In this document: positions 1 through 10,647 of the stretch, piece after piece
How the letters are laid out: the number at the start of each line of letters is the position of its first letter
Position numbering within the stretch: position 1 is the first letter of the stretch
Source: Tetradesmus obliquus
Lineage: Eukaryota > Chlorophyta > Chlorophyceae > Sphaeropleales > Scenedesmaceae
DNA length: 64,000 bases
Direction: 5' to 3'
Assembly: GCA_030272155.1 (NCBI GenBank)
Contig: CP126202.1
Location: 1 to 64,000, forward strand
Position numbers and translations under genes: made by a program
Notes under the pieces: generated by a model
Seen by the model: only the letters and a program-made list of their open reading frames with translations
Databases searched by the model: none
Told to the model about the DNA's origin: nothing

Positions 1-299
1 CCTAAACCCTAAACCCTAAACCCTAAACCCTAAACCCTAAACCCTAAACCCTAAACCCTAAAACCTAAACCCTAAACCCTAAACCCTAAACCCTAAAACC
101 TAAACCCTAAACCTAAACCCTAAACCCTAAACCCTAAACCCTAAACCCTAAACCCTAAACCCTAAACCCTAAACCTAACCCTAAAACCTAAAACCTAAAC
201 CCTAAACCCAAAAACCAAAACCCTAAACCTAAAACCTAAACTAAACCCTAAACCCTAAACCCTAAACCCTAAACCCAAAACCCTAAAACCTACACCCTA
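1..299 (+). repeat. Left telomere, CCCTAAA repeats
   Basis: The window opens with uninterrupted CCCTAAA units, the C-rich strand of the TTTAGGG telomere. From about position 60 inward the units become irregular (CCTAAAA, CCTAAA, CCCAAAA), as expected where the terminal tract grades into old subtelomeric sequence. The orientation (C-rich strand read 5' to 3' from base 1) means base 1 is at or near a true chromosome end. The TTTAGGG type is found in many green algae and land plants; Chlamydomonas uses TTTTAGGG. Confidence 0.97.
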
Positions 300-596
300 A
301 GGTGTAAAGTTCAGAGAGTTAGGCACATCAGCTCACCTTGTCAAGCTTCACAAACAGTTCTGCAATGTTGCAATCCTAGTTATATAGGTTGGTGATGAAG
401 CAGGTACAATTTCATGGCAATGTGCTTGCATCCACCTAAGGAACCTAGCTATTTGAAATAAAAACTAGGGTTTGTGATAGAACACTCACACCAACTCAGC
501 TCTTCATGAATAACTTCTTGTACAGTGAGAATTTGCTGGTGACTCAACAACATATGTTGCAGCATTTTTCAAGAGCTACATGTTGCATGCAGTCAT
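300..596. other. Subtelomeric stretch without a recognised gene
   Basis: AT-richer unique-looking sequence between the telomere and the first interstitial telomere block. I see no convincing coding region, RNA gene or tandem repeat. Confidence 0.5.
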
Positions 597-632
597 AAAC
601 CCTAAACCCTAAACCCTAAACCCTAAACCCTA
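597..632 (+). repeat. Interstitial telomere block
   Basis: About five head-to-tail CCCTAAA units, in the same orientation as the chromosome end, lie inside non-telomeric sequence. This suggests a former end that was extended, or a repaired break filled with telomere repeat. Confidence 0.9.
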
Positions 633-704
633 ACTCCTGGGTATGTTGTGATTTGTTGTCTGCAGTGATCACAGTTGCAGGCCTTACCCTATGGGTTGTA
701 AGCT

Positions 705-781
705 CAGTCAATACTCAGTCAATACTCAGTCAATACTCAGTCAATACTCAGTCAATACTCAGTCAATACTCAGTCAATACT
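705..781 (+). repeat. 11-bp tandem repeat, seven copies
   Basis: Seven perfect copies of the 11-bp unit CAGTCAATACT fill 77 bp. On the minus strand the array forms the last codons of the small ORF at 763-1098, so that ORF's stop codon is set by the repeat. Confidence 0.95.
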
Positions 782-1098
782 GACTGCACCACCAAGTCTG
801 GTTGTTGTGCCTCAAGGTCATCCATGCCAAAGGGCTGCATCACACCACTAGGATTGCTAATGGGCCTGCTCCATTCAAGCACCCAGTCACTCCTCAAAGG
901 CATGGCATCTTCCAGGGTGAAGAACAGGTTGTTCTGCAGCTGCTGTGGGTACAATGTTGGTCCATAGGTGGCATGGCACCACTTTAGGTAGTCTCCTGTG
1001 GGCTGAGCTGGTGGCATATTGTTGTGTGACTGTGTAGCAAGGTTCAAGAGCATCACCAGCACCAAGGCAACCAGCATCCTGCATGCAAACCAGCACAC
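763..1098 (-). pseudogene. Small secreted-protein ORF or first-exon remnant
   Basis: A 111-codon ORF whose N-terminus looks like a signal peptide: a short start, then a hydrophobic core (LVALVLVMLLNLA at about residues 9-21) and a small-residue cleavage region. The mature part is rich in Pro, Gln, Leu and Asp, with a single clear Cys (KWCHATYG). The last eight residues are read from the 11-bp tandem repeat. The true 3' part of the gene is therefore either spliced elsewhere or lost. I do not recognise a family. It may be the first exon of a subtelomeric secreted-protein gene, a truncated copy, or a chance ORF; the signal peptide is the main argument for it being real. Confidence 0.35.
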
Positions 1099-1703
1099 AC
1101 TTGGTCAGAATGTGCATATTTACTGCCTATATTTGAGGCTAATGTTCCACCGAGTAGACCAGGTCAGATGCTGCAAGTGAGTGGTGTCCTGAAAAGAGCA
1201 GATCATGGGCTCTCTGGCTAGCTATGGAATGCCTCCATCCGATGAGTGTAGCCAAAGATATGAATTTTTGAAGTTTGCATACCTAAATGGCCTGCTGCTG
1301 CAGTGCCTGCTACTGCATATGTGCACACTTAGGCAACTTTCACAACATGCACAGCCCCTCACACTTCAAAAATAGTATTTCATAACCAATATATACATTA
1401 CAAGCAATTGGTGACAGCCATGGACTCCTTTGTGGTCATAGGAACACCAACAGCAGCAGCTGCAGGTGCAAGGGCTGCAGTAGTGAGGAGTGGAGCTTGC
1501 ATGGCATCAGTGCTTGCTTTCAGTGAGTAGCATGAAGTACACAGAGTGCTTGGCTTCACATGAAAAACTAGGCATGCACACACCACTACATGTACATTGA
1601 GTTGAGCATGCAAGCTTCATGCAGTTCACATGGCACCTTGCTTTTTATTGCTTTGTAAAACAGCCCATTTCTCAGTGGAGAGAGGGGGGGTGTAGGTTGT
1701 CCT
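1099..1703. other. Subtelomeric gap
   Basis: No gene recognised. Short ORFs on both strands have no coding character. A stretch near 1430-1475 is rich in CAGCAG/GCTGCA. Confidence 0.4.
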
Positions 1704-1843
1704 AAAACCTAAAACCTAAAAACCTAAACCCTAAACCCTAAACCCTAAAAAACTAAAAACTAAAAACTAAAAACTAAACCCTAAAACCCTAAAACCTTAA
1801 AACCTAAGCCCTAAACCCTAAACCCTAAACCCTAACTAAACCT
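1704..1843 (+). repeat. Degenerate interstitial telomere block
   Basis: Mixed CCTAAAA, CCCTAAA, ACTAAAA and CCTTAAAA units, in the same orientation as the telomere. The broken coding region that follows on the minus strand ends abruptly where this block begins, so the block marks a junction, probably a healed break or an insertion into telomere repeat. Confidence 0.9.
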
Positions 1844-1847
1844 AGAG

Positions 1848-2673
1848 TAGAACGTGTCGGGGTCCTTGAAGTACTTTTTCAGACCACGCACGTTGCTCTG
1901 TGTGTAAAAGTAGGCGAGGGCGTCATACATGCATGTGCCCTGCTTGCGGTCGTAGTACTCGCGGGGCACACCGGCATGCACACCCACAATGTCTAGGGGG
2001 TTAAGTTGTGCATGGGCACATCCTCCAGGCTCTGCCCCTGGCCAGGGCGGTGCACGATGCCGTCAATGACCTCCACACAGGAGACGGCCACGTCACCAAC
2101 CTCGCCACTCGCAGTGTACTGCTCCAGGTCCACGATCTCGTTTGCCATCTCCTGCGCCAGCCTGTTCAGAGCGCAGCGCTGACCCAGGACGACCCTGTTG
2201 TAGGCCTAGGGCACATCCTGCCACTCACTCAGCGATCCATCCTTGCGGAAGCGGCGCACCTTGAGGACCACCTTCACATTGGCCTGCACACGCCGGCGAA
2301 TGCGACCACCTGTCAAGGCACGGCCAACCAGACCCCGGACGTTCATCTCGGGGCGTCTGCGCATGTAGAGCTCCCCCTCTTGGGCAGCAGCCATGCGGCG
2401 CTGGTCGCGCACAGCCTGAGCCTGCATCTGCTCAGGGGAGGCGTCGAACTCGCCGCGCTGCAGGGCGCGAAGGTACAGGTCATAGTCGTAGCCCTTGAGC
2501 ACACCCCACACATGGTTCTTGAGGTCCTTCACAGAGTCAAAGCCACGCTCGAGGGCCATGCGCTTGGTTACACGCTTGGTGCGATCGATGCCAGGCACAA
2601 AGTTCAGGTAGCTGCGGATCTTCTCGTTCGGGGAGCTGGTGAACTTGGCGGGGTACATGCTGGGGGCAGGCAT
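1848..2673 (-). pseudogene. Broken ORF of a possible selfish element
   Basis: An ORF begins with ATG at 2673 (MPAPSMYPAKF...) and is open for 155 codons to a TAG at 2206-2208. Directly after that stop the same frame continues with coding character (AYNRVVLGQRCALNRLAQEM) as far as about 2000. There one extra base shifts the frame: the product resumes as PLDIVGVHAGVPREYYDRK and runs on through QGTCMYDALAYFY until the telomere-like block near 1848. The simplest reading is a roughly 275-codon reading frame with one premature stop and one frameshift, cut off at its 3' end. It is Arg/Lys-rich at the start and has a Gly-x-Cys-x-x-Asp-Ala-Leu motif near the end. I cannot name the family. The motif and setting would suit a DNA polymerase or replication protein of a mobile element, but that is speculation. 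Its start faces the ORF at 2757 across 83 bp. Confidence 0.5.
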
Positions 2674-2756
2674 TTTTCCTACAAGCCTAGGCGACGCACA
2701 GCCTTAAGCCTTCGTGGAGGGCATGTGGGCATAAAGCGGTTGTACATTGAAAGGGT

Positions 2757-3197
2757 ATGGATAGCCGGGTACTCTATGAGCTTGTGAAGATGAGGCTGAA
2801 CACTCCACCGACAGGCATGCGGAGATACTTCAAAGACGTCAACAACTGGAGGCGGGATATTGGCAACAGGGAGCTGCTTACATTCCAAGAGCTAGACGAG
2901 TTGTTCTGCAAACCTCACAAGATCACCCTCATCGTCATCAACAAGGGCACAAACAAGACACTGATCCACACCGTGAAGCGACGCACGTACCTCGTGGGGG
3001 AGGTATACAAACAAGATTCATGGAAGCCAACACTTGGCCTGTACGACGACCTGACTCTGGCAGACGCCGCAGCAATCAACAAACGCAAAATGCACGGATG
3101 TGCATACCACATCGACCATGACCCTGATACTATCACGTCATGGTCGACGCGCCTTACGGAAAATCCGGCAAAAGAACACGTGAACACGCATGACTGA
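2757..3197 (+). CDS. Hypothetical 146-aa protein, divergent partner
   Basis: An intronless 146-codon ORF, basic and hydrophilic. It has an acidic/aromatic core (RELLTFQELDELFCKPHKI) and ends KEHVNTHD. Base composition is less GC-rich than in the host genes further right. It is transcribed away from the broken ORF at 1848-2673, and the two starts are separated by only 83 bp. Such a compact, intronless, divergent pair is unlike the intron-dense neighbours and suggests an integrated mobile or viral-type element. No signal peptide or membrane segment is seen, and no family is recognised. Whether it is expressed is unknown. Confidence 0.4.
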   Translation: MDSRVLYELVKMRLNTPPTGMRRYFKDVNNWRRDIGNRELLTFQELDELFCKPHKITLIVINKGTNKTLIHTVKRRTYLVGEVYKQDSWKPTLGLYDDLTLADAAAINKRKMHGCAYHIDHDPDTITSWSTRLTENPAKEHVNTHD

Positions 3198-3215
3198 GCG
3201 AATCTCAACCGATCC

Positions 3216-3239
3216 CACGTGACCCACGTGGGCCACGTG
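3216..3239. promoter_or_regulatory. Three CACGTG boxes at 9-bp spacing
   Basis: CACGTG hexamers occur at 3216, 3225 and 3234, exactly 9 bp apart, with CCCACGTGGG palindromic flanks. CACGTG is the G-box/E-box core bound by bZIP and bHLH factors. The cluster lies just past the stop of the 146-aa ORF. Its target gene, if any, is not evident. Confidence 0.45.
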
Positions 3240-3329
3240 GCACGGGGCTGAAGGACCTCTGATAGCCTCTTGGTTTCAAAGTAAATTTCTCTAAGTATTT
3301 GAAATGTCCGGCACTCACATTGCTGCTGG

Positions 3330-3460
3330 GATCTCGTTTTTTCAGCAAGTACCCTTCAACTAGAGGTCGTGGTACAAAGCTTGCATGGCATGGGGCCTCG
3401 TTTTTCCAGCAAGTACATTTTAACTACAGGGTCTGGTACAAAGCTTGAATGGCGTAGGCC
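3330..3460 (+). repeat. Two-copy direct repeat, about 68 bp
   Basis: Two imperfect adjacent copies share TCGTTTTT-CAGCAAGTAC, TGGTACAAAGCTTG and ATGGC blocks in the same order. No coding function is apparent. Confidence 0.8.
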
Positions 3461-3588
3461 TCCGTTGCATGGTGGGGGCGCAGTGCGGTGCTGGTTTAGT
3501 GAGGTATACGCATCATGCCGTGCACGCTCTGGTTGAAGCCCCGAAGCGGAGATCAAGGTGTATACATGTGTATCGGTTTGAATTCAAG

Positions 3589-3593
3589 TTACA
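3589..3593 (-). terminator. Candidate poly(A) signal of the CTL gene
   Basis: TGTAA, the usual chlorophyte poly(A) signal, occurs on the minus strand about 280 bp after the CTL stop codon. If it is used, 3594-3870 is 3' UTR. Confidence 0.45.
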
Positions 3594-3870
3594 ATATCAT
3601 CTGGTCCCTATGCAACATGAGTACGAAGTTGTCTAATGTGGCCAAGGAGTTATACATGTACGAATACATCCAGAAGCACTCAGTTTTTTGCCAACATCAC
3701 AGACCCAACAATGTCCTTGACGGAAGCAAGACCTTCGGCAGCGTGAATCACTACATCAACTGCAACAACATGTACAAGCAACACTCGATGATGAACTAGC
3801 ACGGCACCAAGCCAAGTGCACACGTCAATGGTGCCATACCGTCGCCCTGCACCAAGGCATCCTTGCAAGA

Positions 3871-6800
3871 CTACGCGCGCGGCACTGAAGGGTAGCCTAC
3901 AGCCGGCTGAGCATACCCGCCTGCATGCGGCACGGCATACGCCAACACTTGCTGGCCGTGTCCCAGCCCTGGCTGGCCACCATGGCCGGCCGTTGCTGCG
4001 GGTGTTGAGCCAAAAGCGTAGTTGCCGTCCGGTTGCTCCACCACGCCTAGCGGCGCCTTGTTGCTGGGCAGCAACGCGTACACCTCGTGCACCTCCAGGC
4101 GCGTGCAGGCCTGCGCGTCCCTGTCCATGGCAAAGCTACGGTAGGGGCACGCGGCGTGGCAAGGTGCAATAGTGTGAGTGATCCAGCAAATGCAATATCT
4201 CGCAGCTTGCTGGGTTGGTTGAGCACAAAACAACAGCAAACAAGTGAGCCACAGAGCATGCAAGTGAGTTCTGGAGGTATACAAGCAAGACAAAAATGAG
4301 TAGCAGAGAGAACTGCAATGTTGCGAGCACGCCAACTGTGGTAGGCAACTGCTTAAAACATGCCCAAGGGAAAACCGTGCCCGTAGCACCACAGTATGCG
4401 GGGCTGCCCTTGCAGTTGTTGGTAAGTGCGCAACAAGGAAGAAACAGCGGCACAAAGGAGGTTGGCCTCACCAGATGTACACGGCATCCACGATGTTGAG
4501 CAGAACTGCAGGTACACAACAGCACATGCACCAGCAGTTCAGCATTTCCGCAGTGTGTTGAGGCACAAGGCAAGGTATGGCTGGCACCGTCTGAAGTGCG
4601 GAAACAGGGGCAGCGCATGCCTGACGCACTGCTGAAACAACATGACTTCAGTGCGAGATACAATTGGAACATGCCACATGATGTGGCAAGCCGCACCGTG
4701 CTTGCTTGCTGCCAGCACAGACGAGGGATGCATGCATGCAACGTGCATGTGGCATGTGGTATGCGTGCATGTGACATGCATCCAACAGGTACACGGTGTG
4801 TGCGTACCTGTCTGCTACGTTTGTACGTGCACGCATGTCAGAAAAGCATTGCCAGCCTGCATCTCCACACGCATTGCCAGGCTGCGACCCCACGCAGCAC
4901 TGCCTACTTGCTACACCATAGGGCAGGGTCATGCCAAATCAAGCGCGAATGCATGTGGCACTTCACTCACTGGAATTGATGAAGGACACGGTGAGCACGC
5001 CGAAGAAGAAGGCCAACACGCCCATGGCAATGCCGCTGGACAACGCTGCATTGTCGCCACCCCATGCGCCGTAGCTCAGGCCAAACACAGCCAGGCCCCA
5101 CACGCACGACAACAGCAGTGCGGTCACCTGCGGGGCGCACATCGGGAGCGGCAGAGCACATCAGGCAGCAGCAGCGGTCAACAAGCAGGCACGTGGCACA
5201 TGCTCTTCGCACCAGTGCACTGCATGTGTTGAGTGCATCAAAACAACGACCGCGCTGCTGCTAGCTGTGCGATCCTTACTACCAGCGGCCCTTCAACAAC
5301 CGCAGACGCAAATGGTTCGCCGCACAACGGCTACAAGATATGGCAATGCACCCATACAACAACCAATAGGCACCGCAGCGACAGCAGCGAACACGCCCGC
5401 AAGGTGGCTGAAGAAGCGCACTACTGCTCACAACACGCATCTCCATGAGCTGCAGCTGCAGCATATCAATCCACAAATAGCTCAGCGACGCATGTCGGCC
5501 CCACCCACCTGCAGGATCATGCCGGGGAACCACCACACGCCGACCGAGTCCAGCAGGTTGCGCGCCAGCAGGTCTGCGGTGCTCCTGCAGCTGGGCATGA
5601 GCGCATCCCCTGTGATGGCCAGGCGCACCACAGCAAACTTGGTCACGGCCTCCAGCAGCTGCAGCGAGCGGCAGCATGCAGTGTGAGGCCATGAGTTGAG
5701 AAGTAGGAAGCGCAAGGTTGACTGGTGGTTGTGCCAAGCCACGCAGAATGTAAGTGACGGCAGCCGATGTTGCTATTGTTGCTCATGTTGTTGTGGCTCC
5801 TATTGTTGCTGTTGCTGTTGTTATTGTTGCTGCAAAGCCAAAAAAAACTCCTAAAAACATTGTTGCGCGCAAAACACTGGCGTGTCAGAGACACCTGTAC
5901 AACAGTAACACCAGCACGAACCGCCACAACGCAATAGCGGCAATGGCGTTTGTAGCGTCTCACCGTGAGTAGGAACTCAAAGCAGCTGACCAACAGTTGA
6001 ACGAAGAAGTTGTCGCGGTTCTCAGCGCGCGCGTTCTCCGCCATGCTCTTCAGCATCTGCAAGGGCAAGCCATGCACACAGTCAGCACGAGGCAAATATA
6101 TGTAGATTGTCAAAGCTATTTTGCTGCTTGTGGAAGTGCCTATAGCACGATTGGCTTGGCAGCGCAGTTCCAAAGCACAGCGCACCAAGAGCATTGGGTG
6201 CCACGGCCATCACATACTCAGCACACTGTGAGACGCATGACGAGCTGCTCTGCAGCTCTTGTGCTGTGTGGGCCTGACGCCCCCTGCCCCACACCTGCAG
6301 CAGGTTGAGCAGCCACGCAGCCAAGCACAGGCTGCCGAAGTTGGGCCCCAACGCATGGCCCAGGCTGCGCCGCAGCGCGCCGCGCGGCTTCTGAGTGGCG
6401 GGCGCAAAGTACCTGAGTGGGGTGACGCATGCAGCAGCAGCAGCAGCAGCAGCAACAACACAGGCAGGAGCAACAGCAGCAACAGCAGAGAAAGCAGCAG
6501 CAACAGCAGCAGCAAGGCAGAGTCTAAGCAAATATTGAAAGCGAAGCGAGTGCCAGCTGCTGCTGCCATTCAGCCACAGCGCCAGCAACGATAGCACCGC
6601 CAGGCAGCAGCAACACCTGTAACCGTAGCAGCAGCGGCAACAACCACAGCCGCAACACGCATCCATGCCAAAGCTGTTCACACTGTCGATCAGACACCTG
6701 CCGTGCTCACCACTGCGCCGTGACGCCGCTGATCACGAACACCTTGACTGTGAAGACCAGCAGGCTGCTCCAGCCTACCACCAGGCTGCCCCACGCCATG

Positions 6801-9198
6801 TAGGCAATGGCCCAGCCCTCAGGCATCCAAGCGCAGCACGCCACAGCCTGGCCCTGATCGTCCGTGCATGTCTTGGCGCCGGCGTCCACGGACGCTGCAG
6901 CTGGGTTGGGGATGACGCCGCCGTTGGTGTAGGCCAGCAGCACGCCAGCCAGCATAGGCACGATCAGCAGCAAGCCTGCGCGCAGCACCACAATGCACAG
7001 AGATATGGATGCGGCGCCGTTAGTTCACATGTCTGACAAACCAGCCGGCTCACCTCCCGCATGCAGCAGCAGCCAGCCGCCCACGATGCTGGAGTTGTCC
7101 ACCCGCTAGTGCGGACTCATCAGGGTTCACCTTTTGCTACAAAGAACGTGCAACTGAACGATTGAGTAGATGCGACCTCGCCACCCGCCTGCGGCAGCAG
7201 CGAGCCCGCGATGTTGGGGTTGTCCACCAGCGCTAGCTGCTGCCGAAGCGGTGCCGTTAGCTTACATGCCTGACAACCACTGCATAACCATGCTACAGCT
7301 CGGCAACAACATCCCCAACTTTAGCGCACACCAGCACAAAGTGTGTTACCATACTCATGTTGTGCTTGCGTGCTTGCGTCACCAGCCCGCTGCTGCTTCT
7401 GCTGCCCCCCATCGCCACCTCACCTCCGGCCTGCAGCAGCAGCGAGCCGCCCACGATGCTTGGGTTGTCCACCAACGCATGAGACGCCACGCCCAGCAGC
7501 CGCCCCACCAGCGCTAGCTGCTGCCGGTACAGGTAAAACACAAACGCCAGCAGGCCGGACATCAGGAACATCGGCACTGAGCCGCCGCCACCACCAGCAG
7601 CCAGGATCGTGACGCCAGCAGCTGCAGGCAGCAACACCTGCGGACATGGCGTGCAGTTGTTGAGTGACCAGCACAAGGTGATGGCGGTTGAGGGGTGCAA
7701 AAAAGCGAGGCGTGGCACGCTACTGCATCATCCACACTCATACGTCTGTACCGACACACCGCACCCTGACCATCCTCCACTGCAGTTCTGCACCAGCGTT
7801 ACCACTACAGCTCCAGTGCCGTGCCCGCGCTTAGCTCACACGCTGTACAAAGCTGCGTGCTGGCCCTGCCCGTCACATCTGCAGGCTCATCCAACACCTG
7901 CCATGGCACCCAGCCTCACCTGCAGCCCCACTGCCGCGCCCACCATGGCATGCGGCTTGCTCTTGATGAGGTACAGCGCCAGCAGGCCCAGCAGCAGGCC
8001 GCCTGCAGCAACGCACGCAAGACAGCAGAGGCCGCGCCGGCGTCATTACTTACTTAATGCAGTATCTACCGTGCCGTCTCAACAAAGTAATGATGCAGTT
8101 GTTTTGCATGAGGAGCTGCTGCACAGAGTTGTACCAACATAAAAGGCACATGCGCTGTGATACACCGAGGAGCAAAGACGCTGGGGATTTCGGCAGCCGC
8201 CACCCCTGATATCAACTTATGGTTGACACTGCAGCTCCATTTTCAGAGCATTCAAGTGTGCAGGAGACACACAGTACAACGCAGCACTCTCCGGCAGTGG
8301 TCTAGCAGACGGCAAGTGCGCAAAGAACCCTGCTACTGCACACGCCCAATACGTCAAAATGCGCCTCCTGCACAGCTGCTGCCACATCAGCCCCCAATAC
8401 CCATAAGCTCTGCAGCTGGCAATGCCAAAAAAACCCGTGCGTACAGCGCTGACCTGCGATGCTGACGCCTGTGCACAGCCCGGCTGCCTCCAGGAACAGC
8501 TTGGGCTGGAAGTCATCCTCGCTGCCCAGCAGGCGGCGTGTGGGGGAGGGTCCCACAGGGCAGTGGCCCGGGTCAGCCAAGTAGTCGCTGCTGATGAGGC
8601 GGCTGAAGTCCTTGTTCCTGCAAGGCAGCAAGGCAATGCCAACGCAGTGCAGGACAGCAGGGACAGAGAGAGAAGCAGTGGAGTGTGAGGTGCAGCACAG
8701 TGAGTATGCCAAATCTGGTATAAAAAGTTCCTATGACATATCCTGGTACGGTTGACGTAATAAGCACTGCTGGTTGTGTCAACCGCAGCTGTTCCTGCTG
8801 CTCAGCACAGCTGCTGCTGCTGCTGCTGCTGCTGCTGACAGGCTGGCATCATTCTGAAATCGGCACAGCTGCTTGGCACACAACTCTGCAGCTGCCTTAT
8901 GATATATTGTATAATGATTAGTGCTTTAGGCTGGCAAAGCTCAGTCATGCAAGCAAAGGTAGCCCAGCTTCGGACTCATGCAGAGCTGGCAGCCCTATCA
9001 ACCTGCCAAAGTATATGCCGCGACGCTTGGGACAACTCACCTGTGCGTAAGCGCAGATATCCCACCGACAATTGTTAGCAGCACCGAGGCTATGTAAAGC
9101 CACTTCCACGCCACATCCTGCGGACGTCTGTTCCGGTTGAAGAAGACGCTGCCCAGCATGGGCTGCTCATCCAGTTCTGGGGGATCGTTGCGACCCAT
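3871..9198 (-). CDS. Choline transporter-like protein (SLC44/CTL family)
   Basis: Ten exons, read on the minus strand: 9198-9041, 8617-8454, 8002-7920, 7637-7424, 6975-6711, 6412-6295, 6056-5964, 5658-5509, 5127-4967, 4135-3871. They join in phase to 556 residues. The family moves choline-like solutes or acts in membrane lipid supply at the plasma or organelle membrane. Exon 1 carries a cytoplasmic N-terminus and the first membrane helix (WKWLYIASVLLTIVGG). Later exons give about nine more helices. The family signature is in exons 5-6: TAQWYFAP followed by GALRRSLGHALGPNFGSL and a helix ending in LLQ. The first extracellular loop is shorter than in animal CTLs. The C-terminus is a Gly/Ala/Pro-rich tail. 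Exon 9 ends in a GTGA-GTGA double donor; the frame needs the downstream GT (exon end 4967), though the upstream one looks stronger. The start could also be seven codons upstream, at 9219. It is transcribed divergently from the SBP gene. Confidence 0.87.
6429..6520. repeat. CAG/CAA-rich tract in CTL intron
   Basis: An interrupted CAG/CAA trinucleotide tract lies in the intron between exons 5 and 6. Many similar tracts occur in introns across the window. Confidence 0.8.
7046..7245 (-). repeat. Two decayed copies of CTL exon 4 donor edge
   Basis: Positions 7046-7115 and 7172-7245 are degraded copies of the 3' end of CTL exon 4 (7424-7490) plus its donor region. Both keep the segment reading as GTTGTCCACC on the plus strand, with the CAGCAG(C)AGC run before it. 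The flanks (GCCGTTAG-TCACATG-CTGACAA) are also shared by the two copies, so whole blocks including intron sequence were duplicated in tandem. Both are out of use in the phased gene model. Confidence 0.75.
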
Positions 9199-10647
9199 AA
9201 TGGCTTGTAGAATCAGCAAGCTCGTGTTTGCAGGTTCGAACGAAAAGAGTGCTTATGTCAAGATGAGCAGGCGCAATGCGAGCAACAACGGGAACAACTA
9301 CAAATCAAACCAGCAGCAATATGCCTAGTGTGCTTTCAAGCGGTCGCTGGGCAACGTGCTCTTGGAGACACGTGGTGACAAGCCATGTCATGACAGGCAG
9401 GGTTCTCCAAAAGGCCTCTACGCACCACGCCCAGCACACACCATCAAGCAGTCAGACCCTTGTGTAGTTATCTCAGACATCTGCAACGCTGGCTGGCATG
9501 CTCAGGGAAACCTCGTCCATCAGTGAGTTGCAGCAGATTCTTTGCAGTGTCAAGTGCGCACACCACGTCAGTGCAGCCTTGACACCTTTGAAAACTCATG
9601 CGAGCGCCACTTCCAAGCTTCTCTCTACTGTGATCTGTTGCCGCAATCACCAGTGCCAGAGCGGCATCGCAGGCAAGCTGCTGCACTTTACTTGCAGTCA
9701 CTGCAACAGCGGCTGTTGCGGATGCTACACAGCAGTGATGCGCAGCAAGGTGCCACCGGCAGTGCTGAGATTCTGCTCAGTGATCTGAAACAGGGCATCA
9801 GCAATGTGGGTACAAGCCGGTGTTACAGGAGTTCACAGCATGCCAAGGGATCTTCTTCTGTCTGTGGTGCATGTTGGGACTGCAGACTGCCTGTATGTAT
9901 GACCTGTGGATCACGTGGGTTTCAAAATGATTTCTGTGATGGTGTGTTGTTACTGAGACGGGATCCTCCTCAGCCACAGCGAGGGAGCACGGCAGGGGTT
10001 TCGCGTCTGCGTCCGTGGTTGACGCCTTGACCAGCTGATGGCAGCACCAGCAGGATGACCGAAGCAGGTCAAGTTTGGTTTTTCTATTGAACTAAATTAC
10101 TTTCCAACCCAATGAGCCTGTGCAAAGCAACTTTGGGCGATGTAGAAGGCTGTGTATCTCTGTACCAGTGCGTGTACCGCGCCACTTGTGCCATCGCACA
10201 TGCAGGTGTAAGGTGCCCTCGCCACTGTCATTAGATGTTTCGAGGCAATTTCAGGCAGCAGCATCTGGTTTGGTGCTCCTCCGTCTTGAGGAGCTGTGTC
10301 CCTACCATCACCTGCTGCGAAGCCAGTGCCCGAGGCACTTAACACAGTTACTTTACACCGCCTGAGCTTGTCGAGCACGCAACACCGTGGATCGGACTTG
10401 TTGCGGTGTGAAAGTGCCTTGCTCGCACACCTTGTCTGGTCAACAGATCCAGCTCCCTGAGGCCGCTGCGTGTCCACTCTCTTTACCATTCTGCGCACAC
10501 GTATCCCAGTTAACAGCTTGTGCACGAGAAACTGGCAGCTCTGGTGTGCAGCTACACAGCCGGCAGCAGCAGTGGCACCAGGCTCAAGCAGCGAAGCTGA
10601 GCCAACCAGGCACACTCCGCAGCAGCTAGTCAGCAGCACACGGAGCA
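9199..10647. promoter_or_regulatory. Shared upstream region, CTL and SBP genes
   Basis: 1.45 kb separates the divergent start codons at 9198 (minus) and 10648 (plus), so it must hold both promoters. A plus-strand ORF at 9542-10030 has no recognisable domain and I do not call it. No clear TATA box or repeat is seen. Confidence 0.5.

Noticed and set aside
2206..2208. In-frame TAG read as an amino acid (as in some Sphaeropleales mitochondria, where TAG is Leu)
   Set aside because: The telomere and spliced genes show nuclear DNA, nuclear genes here use TAG as stop (for example the CTL gene), and the same ORF also has a frameshift. Decay explains both.
3515..3799. 94-codon plus-strand ORF with Asn/Lys-rich end
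   Set aside because: Lies in the predicted 3' UTR of the CTL gene on the opposite strand; no recognisable domain.
9542..10030. 162-codon plus-strand ORF in the CTL/SBP divergent region
   Set aside because: No domain, no matching splice partners, mixed composition; most likely chance.
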